Shown: piece by piece, positions 57,301 through 64,000 of the stretch
How positions within the stretch are numbered: position 1 is the first letter of the stretch
How the letters are laid out: every line of letters begins with the position of its first letter
DNA from: Liolophura sinensis
Lineage: Eukaryota > Mollusca > Polyplacophora > Chitonida > Chitonidae
Length of the DNA stretch: 64,000 nucleotides
Assembly (NCBI RefSeq): GCF_032854445.1
Contig: NC_088299.1
Span: 11,153,608 to 11,217,607, forward strand
Direction of reading: 5' to 3'
Notes under the pieces: model-generated
The model's input: the letters and a program-made list of their open reading frames with translations, nothing else
What the model was told of the DNA's origin: nothing
The model's database searches: none
Position numbers and translations under genes: made by a program

Positions 57301-59857
57301 AGTCAGTCATTCCAAAACCTGCCATTGTTTAAGTGAAAATCTCATGAGATAGCTTTTCACACCAATGAAATGGATGAATAAATGAAAAATTATAGATGCT
57401 GTAAGTTCAAGTTCATGCAGCAATCGAAAAAACAGATATTGTTTATGAGAGTTTGTGTCATCCATGTAACTGGCTGACTTGTGCTTGTGTTCAGGTGCCT
57501 TATTCTTGTGGGGACAGACCAAGTCCAGTGGGGAGGCAGCCATGTACCCGAAGCTGGTACAGGATCTGAGTGGCTGGAGAATTCGCAGCGTGGCTTGCTG
57601 GTGAGTTAACAGGAGTATGCACAGTCACAACTTCTGGGTACTGCAGGTGTAGAAAGGTGGGGAGGGTCATAGCAGTAATATGCCCTAGACTGGGGCAGGA
57701 CCCAAGTGGCTGGAGAATCTGCAATGGGGCCTGGTAACGAGTTGGAGTACATGTAGCTGTGTGTTTGTAGAGTAGTATATTACCACATCCAGTAGCATTG
57801 GGGATCATCTTTGAGCTGATAAAATTTCAAATAAAATCTGACAAGTACGGGTACTGAACATTCAAGACAAAGACGCAGATAATTAGCTTTACACCAAATA
57901 CCCTGCAATGTTATGATTGAAGCGTAGTATCTCAGGCTTTGATGCAAGAGACTTGGGGCTATCCAAGAATCGATTGGGCCAATTTTGATAAATTTAATGG
58001 GTGCTGCGTTTAATGGGCACACTGATCCAGGAGCCTCTCACTAAAGCGGTTGGTATGAGTTAAAGTCCAGCTTAAGCTGGCATCCTCACCAGCCTTACAT
58101 GGGAAGGTCTGTCAGCAATCTGTGAATTGTTGTGGGTTTCCCAGGGCTTGGCCCAGTTTTTATGTGATGAAATTCCAATCAAATAAATAAATAAATAATA
58201 CGTTCAACTTGTGAGGGCTGTTTCCAAAAGGAGTAATGTCTTTTCCTGGAAGTTTAACCGGTGTCAATGCAGATATAAATCCTCTTGCATGTTCTTGAGC
58301 GACAACTTTTTACCTGACAAGATGCAGTGTTTTACACCTGCATTATGCTGTGTTATTTCCACCCTGACATGCCTTAAGCCTGGCGGCCGACAATTCAGAT
58401 TTATCCCTGAGTACCAGGATCAAATAAATAATGATATGAAGATTGGAATTTGTGAGAAATAATGTAACAGATAACACTTTGTACAGCATTATTCTATATT
58501 AGAACCTTTCGAAGAGTACTTTCCCCATCATCAGGTGAAGTGACAACTGCCCACTTTACCTACATGTACATCTGTATCAAACGAGTTGCATGGTTAAAGC
58601 TCTTCTCGTTCTGTTTATGTCAGCAACAAGAGCATCGTTGTGGCAGCAGATGAGAGCCTTATCAGCTGGGGCCCAAGTCCTACCTATGGAGAATTGGTAG
58701 GTACATGTAGTGTATGGTACAAAGGCAGTGCGTTTTGGTGCAATATCTTGTATCAAGAGGGTGATTGATTGTCTTCTAACTTTCACAGTACAGTAAAAAT
58801 TTCAAAACTTTAATTGTAAATACGCAGCATAATGACCCAGGAGCCTTTCACGAGTGCAGACACTGAGTTCAAGTCCAGCTCATGCTGGTTTCTTCTCCCC
58901 AGCAGTACAGCGACCTGCAGATGGTCGTGAGTTTCCCTTAAACCCGGTTTCCTCCCACCATAATGCTGGTTGCTGTCGACAAGTGAAATATTGTTGAGTA
59001 CGGCGTAAAACACCAATCAAATAAATAAATAAATGTAAGTAACAGTAGTTGGAGGTGCTTGACTTAAGCCTCATGGACATGTGAGGTGCAGGTTTCAACA
59101 CAGCCTAGGAGAGGGAATTAGTATATTCCTTTACTTGCTGGTCATTGGGCCCTGGTGACAAGTGCTTGACGGATCAGTCCGTCTCAAAGGTCCTATTTTA
59201 CAGTGACATTTTGTACTTAAAATTCCCGTTGCAAATATAATAGTATTGTCAGGATTGAAATTTTAAATGTGAATCGGTGTAGATGTATTTGTTCTTCTTT
59301 ACTGTCAGATTTTTGTGACTTATATGTACCTGCCACCTACAGTGTACAAAGGGGCAGTGGCTGAATGTTAAATCAAATGGTAGAAGTTAAATCTTGGGCG
59401 CAAGGTTAAGGCTCTGTCTCGCTTTGACTGTCAGGCGCTTGACCAATGAGGTTGTGTGTTCGAACTGCGCTTCTGCTATTTTGGCCACAGTTTTAAGTCA
59501 GGCAAAAGATGGGGATTTACACTGACCACTATGCTTTCTTCCAGCTGAAAATATGACCATAAATGAAAATTTCTTGTGCACGGCATTTGACCTCAATCAG
59601 TTAATCAGTCCTACATTGTACATACCAGTTTTATGACAGATGGAATGTGAACCTGCTCTTACATATGCATGTTGTGTTGGTAGGGTTATGGGGACAGCAA
59701 GGCACGGTCATCCACTACCCCTCAGGAGGTGAAGATTCTAGACGGACTCTACGTCCACAGTGTGGGTTGTGGGTTTGGTCACACCCTACTGATAGTGCGA
59801 GCTGACACTGAGGCGGACCAACAGAAGCTAGACAAGCTACCAGTCTACTCTCCCTAA
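42378..59857 (+). CDS. RCC2: RCC2 (TD-60-like) RCC1-repeat protein, 11 coding exons
   Basis: Exons: 42378-42536, 43855-43945, 45155-45295, 51925-52056, 52622-52710, 53253-53367, 55712-55878, 56607-56787, 57495-57600, 58624-58696, 59684-59857. All junctions are GT-AG and in phase; the sum is 1428 bases, 475 residues plus stop, a little shorter than human RCC2 (522). Residues 1-53 are highly charged with a nuclear-localisation-like KKKRRKRK (16-23). The rest forms the seven-bladed RCC1-type propeller, with blade motifs GRNEKGQLGHGD, GDNKMGQLGLG, YSFGCPEYGQLG, WGFGGYGRLGHSEQKDEM and WGPSPTYGELGYGD. Blocks typical of RCC2 rather than RCC1 are GGTNWDLIGR, VNVFIEKAKEGYVVP and EQKDEMVPR. RCC2 acts in chromosomal passenger complex function, small-GTPase control and cell spreading. 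Three exons (3, 4 and 9) have extra partial copies beside them in introns. Confidence 0.95.
42537..43854. other. RCC2 intron 1
   Basis: AT-rich, no SINE or open frame of note. Donor GTGAGT at 42537 and acceptor 'ccattctacag' ending at 43854. Confidence 0.7.
44080..44225 (+). repeat. SINE-4 relic in RCC2 intron 2
   Basis: Degraded blocks end with 'tgtataagtgaaaaattc', similar to the copies at 15550 and 59405. Confidence 0.45.
44868..45105 (+). repeat. SINE-1 copy in RCC2 intron 2
   Basis: Near full length, from 'gggcctctgtgacgtggtgg' to 'aagcaccaatcgaataaa'. It is moderately diverged and ends about 50 bases before exon 3. Confidence 0.85.
45205..46359 (+). repeat. Tandem array of the RCC2 exon 3 end plus its splice donor
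   Basis: The unit is the last 91 bases of exon 3 plus the first 16 bases of intron 3 (107 bp; some units 105 bp after losing a GT). Unit starts are at 45205 (the real exon), 45312, 45419, 45526, 45633, 45740, 45845, 45950, 46055, 46162 and 46267. Ten extra copies therefore lie in the intron. Almost every unit keeps the donor TTGGGGTGAGTCAG. Between units the reading frame meets TAG (GAGTCAGATTAG), so use of any donor after the first adds ESD and a stop. The last unit is the most diverged and is split by a SINE-1; its end resumes at 46517. Confidence 0.93.
46360..46516 (+). repeat. SINE-1 3' part inserted in the last exon-array unit
   Basis: It starts 'gccgtacgtgggaaggtctg' and ends in an AAATAAAT tail. 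The flanks carry the same 8 bases, CTTGGGGT, at 46352-46359 and 46517-46524, a target duplication that recreates the array's splice-donor sequence on its right side. Confidence 0.9.
46615..46705 (+). repeat. SINE-1 scrap in RCC2 intron 3
   Basis: The blocks 'ggctctgtgcagttaccata' and 'ttcttgagttcagcgtaaac' are an old tail fragment. Confidence 0.6.
47122..48532. mobile_element. Non-autonomous DNA transposon, hAT-like ends, copy 1
   Basis: A 1.41-kb element that recurs at 53946-55319 in intron 6. It starts CAGGGTACACACAGTCCTTG and ends in ACCCTG, so the outer six bases are inverted. Subterminal 'cttgaaagt' and 'aactccttgaatttc' motifs repeat. The CAGGG ends suggest a hAT-type element. I could not confirm an 8-bp target duplication, and I see no transposase. 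Confidence 0.65.
48595..48740 (+). repeat. SINE-3 fragment in RCC2 intron 3
   Basis: It contains 'ttcagcaccgaaaggttaga', 'aaggaaacagaactgaccca' and 'tcatgcctggtgtcttcgtc' blocks, the plus orientation of SINE-3. Confidence 0.65.
48741..50579. other. RCC2 intron 3, middle part
   Basis: Non-coding. A TA-rich simple repeat lies at about 50048-50098. Short open frames at 48993-49199 and 49355-49685 have no recognised content. Confidence 0.55.
50580..51683. mobile_element. TTAA-flanked non-autonomous DNA transposon, clean copy
   Basis: It is bounded by TTAA on both sides (50576-50579 and 51684-51687) and has perfect 18-bp terminal inverted repeats: AGTGAAAGACAGCACCTG at the left, CAGGTGCTGTCTTTCACT at the right. 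Length is 1104 bp with no transposase frame. A TTAA target is used by piggyBac and Kolobok elements; the ends do not start CCC as in most piggyBacs, so the superfamily is open. It shares its body with the older copy at 37162-39101. Confidence 0.9.
51803..51908 (+). pseudogene. Decayed copy of RCC2 exon 4, directly upstream of exon 4
   Basis: After an acceptor-like 'ctctttcag' ending at 51802 comes sequence aligned with exon 4 along most of its length: 'caactgggtcacagtgatac' here against 'cagctgggtcatggcgatac' there, then 'tcaggactatatcttaatag' against 'gcaggactataacataatag', then 'atgtgg'. The frame contains a TAG, and the real exon follows 17 bases later. Confidence 0.85.
53510..53650 (+). 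repeat. SINE-1 relic in RCC2 intron 6
   Basis: It contains 'tcttccttttcagtcg', 'gttgggaaggtctgtctg' and 'ttcttgagtaggatttaaaa', strongly diverged. Confidence 0.65.
53946..55319. mobile_element. Non-autonomous DNA transposon, hAT-like ends, copy 2
   Basis: Same element and orientation as 47122-48532, colinear along the whole length with small indels. It begins CAGGGTGCGCACAGTCCTTG and ends ACCCTG. The flanks are TA-rich ('atatatat' left, 'tatattca' right), so a target duplication is not clear. Confidence 0.65.
56165..56400 (+). repeat. SINE-1 copy in RCC2 intron 7
   Basis: It runs from 'gactggttagtatgatcggg' through 'gttcaagtccagctcatgct' and 'acgtgggaaggtctgccagc' to a degraded tail. Confidence 0.8.
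57105..57285 (+). repeat. SINE-3 copy in RCC2 intron 8
   Basis: The head 'cttcggtggccaaatggtta' is tRNA-like, followed by 'gacatggactcgccctgcca' and a tail 'ttgttaagtgcgacgt'. It has an internal deletion compared with the vanin intron copies. Confidence 0.75.
57640..57745 (+). pseudogene. Decayed copy of RCC2 exon 9, directly downstream of exon 9
   Basis: 'agtggctggagaat' occurs in both exon 9 (57570-57583) and here (57705-57718). Before it, 'gcaggacccaagtggctgga' matches 'acaggatctgagtggctgga'; after it, 'ctggtaacgagtt' corresponds to the exon end and donor 'ctggtgagttaac' with the donor damaged. The upstream part ('ggtggggagggtcatagcag') matches more weakly. Confidence 0.75.
58010..58197 (+). 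repeat. SINE-1 copy in RCC2 intron 9
   Basis: It contains 'gatccaggagcctctcacta', 'gttaaagtccagcttaagct' and 'gggaaggtctgtcagcaatc', ending 'caatcaaataaataaata'. Confidence 0.82.
58825..59035 (+). repeat. SINE-1 copy in RCC2 intron 10
   Basis: It runs from 'gcataatgacccaggagcct' to 'gtacggcgtaaaacaccaat' plus an AAAT tail; the first part of the head is missing. Confidence 0.88.
59405..59605 (+). repeat. SINE-4 copy in RCC2 intron 10
   Basis: A box B-like 'gtgtgttcgaactgcgc' is followed by 'ccagctgaaaatatgaccat' and a tail 'ttgtgcacggcatttgacct' with short ATCAGT repeats. Confidence 0.6.
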
Positions 59858-60995
59858 ACAAACTAACCACTTACCCTATGCTTTACTGGGCAGGGTGTGA
59901 GCCATTTTTTTTAGTGGCAATAGCATTTTCAATACAAGGCCAGTTATGAGGGGACACATGTCCTAAAATGTTGGACCGGGGAGACGCTGCTGTGGCAATC
60001 AGCCCTGCAGAGGCTGCCACACAGAACATCAAGGCAGCCAAACTTCACCAGGTGGTGAATCTAGAATGCCAGTCCACAAATGGTTACCTCAGCCTTCTGA
60101 AGGCGTATCAACTGACTAGAGATGTGACATAGTTCACATGTGGAGCATGGATCTGGTAGGGCACAAAAAATGTACAGCTGTGGGTAGCTTTTAGATAAAG
60201 AACTATACATGTATGTAAATAAACATAATAACCAGATAGAATCATCACATTGCCACCGCTTTATTTATGTTCATTGCCTTGTCCAATTTCTTGACAACAA
60301 CACAAGTGAATGTGCTGGTAACTGTGGACGGATGGTGGCCATGTGACTTTTGTACACAATTCCTAATACACCAAATCTCTGTATTTGAACGGTACATCGA
60401 AATGGGGCATGTACATGTGCAAATATAATGTAGATCTGTAAAATATCTTCACATATTTGTACTAAATCTCCAAGTACATCTGTTGGTTGAAATTAGTTTT
60501 CGCCGGTCATGTGAGTTTAAGAGTTTAAGGTAAATTGTTGATGTTGTCTGAGCTTCTTTGAAAAGCTAGCAAACCGTGTATGTGGGAAAGCTGTGTTTTG
60601 TTGATACACATGTATGGTGAACCAGATGGATCAAGCTGTGTATAGGTCTTGTCGTGATGCTCTTGTCCAGTCAGTCGTACCATTCTTCAAGTAAAACTTA
60701 GCATTATCATCTGTATTTAATTACATGTATACATTTCAGCTTTAACTTCTATATGTATTAAGATTATTTTTTTTTTTTTGTGTGTGCATCTATTTTCATG
60801 TAGGGTTATTTTCTGGTAGGGCAACATATATAATCAGAATTGAAAATTAATGATATGTATTTGAGGCTGCAGCCAATGATCTGTCAAGTTGTGTTTTGAA
60901 GCTGCCGTCGCATTTCGTGTCTTGACATTTGCAGGAGTAGACAGCCCAAGAACAAGTTACGATCTGTTTACTGTTTCCAATCTTATAGAGAGTGC

Positions 60996-61001
60996 AATAA
61001 A
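60996..61001 (+). terminator. Poly(A) signal of RCC2
   Basis: AATAAA lies about 1.1 kb after the stop codon, followed by 'agttattgtttttaaac' and a T-rich stretch. An earlier AATAAA near 60219 could end a shorter transcript. Confidence 0.55.
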
Positions 61002-61015
61002 AGTTATTGTTTTTA

Positions 61016-63498
61016 AACATTGCTTTAATTTATTTTGCTAGATATAAACGTAAATTATGAACAGATCAAATTAATACCTGTTTACCAAGTGTTGTCACAT
61101 CTTGTGGTTTCGCTTTCAGTGTTAGAGGTACAATGTACCGTTGCTGAGTACAGGCTGATGCAGTGCAAGTAACAACCATATACTGTAATTCTTTGTCCTT
61201 TTTGCATATTTGCCAAGGGGTTATTCCAGTATATTGTGAGGGAATAATTTTGTGTAGACTGATAATTTATACTTGTGTTATAAGTGTGAAGCCCTGGAAT
61301 TTGTCCATCCTACCAGTATAGTTTTATCGCCAAATCAAATTTTAAAAATGCATAAATCATACTGAAAGTTGCTCTTTGATATGTGAAAAGGTTGAGAAAT
61401 GGAGTGTATGCATGTAGTCGAGTCACCTGTAAATAATGGTTTCTCCTGTGTTTTCAGGAGTTCATAGAAGCTTTATCCTGAACTTGGATAAAGTTTTCCA
61501 GTTTTCGATAATCTCTCGAAGTTTTCTACCAAATGTTAGGATTGACATATAAACAAAAGTCTCTCTAATAACATGCAAATCTCTCTAAAACATGATTTTG
61601 CCTTTACGTGAACGTCACACCCTGATCTTCAACATTTCAAAACCTTTCGGATGTGTACCACATTTAGTTTTAGCGCAGGTTTATTTACCGTACCCAGAAA
61701 GTGCAAACATTTGTATTACCAAACTTCTGTCTTCTGTCTTCACCACACCAAATTCTGCCAAAGAGTCAGAAAAAAAAAAACAAACAAAAAAAACAATACA
61801 AACGGAAACTAAACACGTCATTAATTTGGAAGAAACCTGTGCACACATTTTACAAGTACCCTATTTGGTGCTGACTCATCGGGTAATGGTATACTTTGCA
61901 TTTGTCATGGTTGTTTGGGCCAGTATTTTCCTGTGAGATACAAATCTGATTGATCAACTGATAGTTGTGCTCTCACAGTACATGTTCATACTGTAAGTAT
62001 ATGTACTTACGATTTCCCCTTTTTTAAAAATGTTAATGGACAACACAGATGTGGTTGGTCATCTGATAGTTCTGTTGTTACAGTACATGTGTAGCTATGT
62101 GCATGCAATTTGGATTTAATGCAGGGAATAGTAATAATTTAAAAAAAAAAAAAGAGGTATGAAAGAAGAGTGTAACTGTAGACATAATGCTGCAGTTGTG
62201 CTGATCTGACTCTCTCACAGTGCTACCCAGTGAGATCACTTACTAATTGGCCATTTTGAACGTGTTACTCCAGACCGATTTTTGGTTCCTTATAAAATAA
62301 CCAAGATGTGTGGATTCAATAGTGCAGCTGGCAGTGTGCATATCATCTCGCCCTTCCTCACTAGAAGAGTATCGTAGTGCAACATTCAGTGGTATACTGG
62401 TGACTGCCATACTTGCACTTAATACACAACTAATGCTCATTTGGGCTCCATACCCAGCATTTCCATAAGAGAACTAGCATTTGTACATACACATGTATTT
62501 CGAAGTCAAAATTGAAAGCAGGAATGACTCCTAATAGAGGGTTATATCGTTGGACACCAGTATTGAGCCATAATATGTCAGTGTGATATGATAGCATAAT
62601 GGATGTTTCTCAGACATTGAAAGGTCATGTTTGTTCGTAAAGAACATTGCCCCATATGTACATATAGTTTTTATATTTTTTGTCTTACTTATATGGAGTT
62701 AAAGTTGTCTTTATTTGTGGCTTATTGACCACTATTGTATAAGTAGGTAGAATTTGTCAGATGGATTATAAAGCTTTGTATCAATGCTGCAGCCAATCGG
62801 GTGCCAGCATTTCTAACTCATTTGCATACCGCAAGGTAAAGGTACATTTCATTTTGTAGACATGACAGTGAGCAATGTTATGAGCTAAAGTAGATATTGC
62901 AATACGAGGTGTGATTGTTTAGTGTGTACATGCCTATGGTTTGCATCGAATTCTGATATGGAAGCGCTCTACTATAGAGTTATCTCCCTTAGACCATGCC
63001 ATACTTAGGTGATTGTCAGGTTTACTTCTGTCACTATGGAAATGTTTCTGTTCGCTGTAGTATTGATATTTTGCCACTGGCGCACTATACATGTGTAATT
63101 TGTAATATTCATGCAACTTTTTTGTAAGAACTTATACAGGTATTATTGGATGAATTGTTTTTGAAATGTGTTTTCTGTACAGACTGTGAGGAAGTTAAAT
63201 ACAATAAGAGCATAAACAATCAATCATGTTGCGGTTCCAGTTATAATTTGACTGCAGGCACCTTGAATCAAAATGGTATAAGGACTTTGAAATTAGACGC
63301 AAAGAGAAATCATTGGCAGTTTTTCAATTTTTCAGGGTCATTTCCTTCATACATTACAGGCCACAGTTCAGTTTTTGAAGGCCTGTTAATATAAATGTAA
63401 TTGCAACTCACATTACACAAAGGAATATAATATAATGAAAACTTCCCTTATTTCTCTCCCGTTAATATAGTTAAATCGCGACTTAACATGAAGACTTG
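61016..63498. other. Downstream of RCC2, no gene recognised
   Basis: An open frame of 114 codons at 61592-61936 has no recognised motif, no start context and no splice signals. An A-rich tract lies at about 61770-61800. I see no SINE here. Confidence 0.5.
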
Positions 63499-63699
63499 CA
63501 GCTGTGTTTTGTGTCAAAAACCGAAGTAAACGACATTTCATTGTGGACTAAACTGAACATCAAGCTGTCCCTACTATTACCAGTTGAAAAACTGGACCGT
63601 GCATGTGAAATGTTTTATTCACGTGGTATTAAACGTTCGGTCATCATGGATAGACACACAGGTGACCAGTACCTTGTGAACAGTCAACTTAATAATTAA
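63499..63699 (+). CDS. Weak candidate for a terminal coding exon
   Basis: An acceptor-like 'gaagacttgcag' ends at 63498. The following 66 codons read as protein-like sequence (LPVEKLDRACEMFYSRGIKR, then SVIMDRHTGDQYLVNSQ) up to a TAA. I do not recognise a family. It could equally be a chance frame; there is no neighbouring exon in the window to support it. Confidence 0.2.
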   Translation, partial: QLCFVSKTEVNDISLWTKLNIKLSLLLPVEKLDRACEMFYSRGIKRSVIMDRHTGDQYLVNSQLNN

Positions 63700-64000
63700 G
63701 GCTAATGGTCACCCCCTTTTTCTTTTTTTTTTTTTTCTTTCTCCCATCAAGTTTGCTCATTGCAAGAAAACAGGGTATTAATTGTACTTACTAATAAAGA
63801 TGGCGGTGTACCGGTATACTTAGAAGTTTGTCCTTCCTGTGCAATGGCACAATTCATTCTATGTTCATGGTGTTTTGAGACTGTGAGAAAGTTAGTCCTC
63901 CATTCCCTCCCCCCTCCCCCCCACCCCCAAGTCTTTATCAGACACGTAATGTTTAAGGATATATGTGAAACGCTAGTCATACATGCAACAGATTTGATGC
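63700..64000. other. Window end, no gene seen
   Basis: It contains a T-rich run at 63717-63740 and a C-rich run near 63904-63928. Confidence 0.5.

Noticed and set aside
61592-61936. 114-codon frame after RCC2
   Set aside because: It includes a low-complexity lysine/threonine stretch from an A-rich tract and shows no recognised motif.

Overview
The window is invertebrate nuclear DNA. Genes are split by GT-AG introns, gene density is low, and tRNA-derived SINEs are abundant. Their conserved tails ('tataagtgaaatattcttga', 'gagtacggcgtaaaacacca') resemble elements I know from molluscs and other lophotrochozoans. A mollusc is the best guess; this rests on repeat and gene style, not on a species match.

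Layout. (1) 1-6777: no recognisable gene, scattered repeats; it may be the upstream intron of the next gene. (2) 6778-7866: the last coding exon of a secreted-peptide (neuropeptide-like) precursor, with 14 copies of a [FG]LGRW[KR]N[AV]N[FYW] peptide separated by KR/KK cleavage sites. I cannot assign it to a named family. (3) 7867-18755: non-coding, with SINEs and two minisatellites. (4) 18756-35106: three tandem copies of a two-exon pantetheinase/biotinidase (vanin-like) gene. Copies A and C are intact (495 aa each). Copy B is a pseudogene: a 5'-truncated LINE sits in its signal-peptide codons, and exon 2 has a frameshift and a stop. A relic of an older paralogue lies upstream of copy A. (5) 35107-41976: intergenic, with SINEs and a TTAA-flanked DNA transposon carrying two nested SINEs. 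(6) 41977-61015: an apparently complete RCC2 (TD-60-like) gene, 11 coding exons and 475 aa, with a TATA-less promoter region carrying E2F, E-box and CCAAT motifs. (7) 61016-64000: no recognisable gene; one weak terminal-exon candidate.

The most unusual features are the multi-copy peptide precursor and the RCC2 gene. In RCC2, the 3' part of exon 3 with its splice donor has been amplified into ten extra intronic copies, and decayed partial copies of exons 4 and 9 lie next to their parent exons. The genes show no sign of a shared pathway. The repeats date events: SINEs shared by all three vanin copies predate the triplication, while the SINE-2 and the paralogue relic upstream of copy A, and the LINE in copy B, are private to one copy.

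Family labels used: SINE-1 (tail ends in AATAAATAAATA), SINE-2 (tail GACGTTAAACCCCAAG plus CACT repeats), SINE-3 (tRNA-like head 'ggtggcctaatggttagag'), SINE-4 (tail 'ttcttgagcacggcgttaa') and R4 (a short dispersed repeat of about 100 bp). These are my working names.
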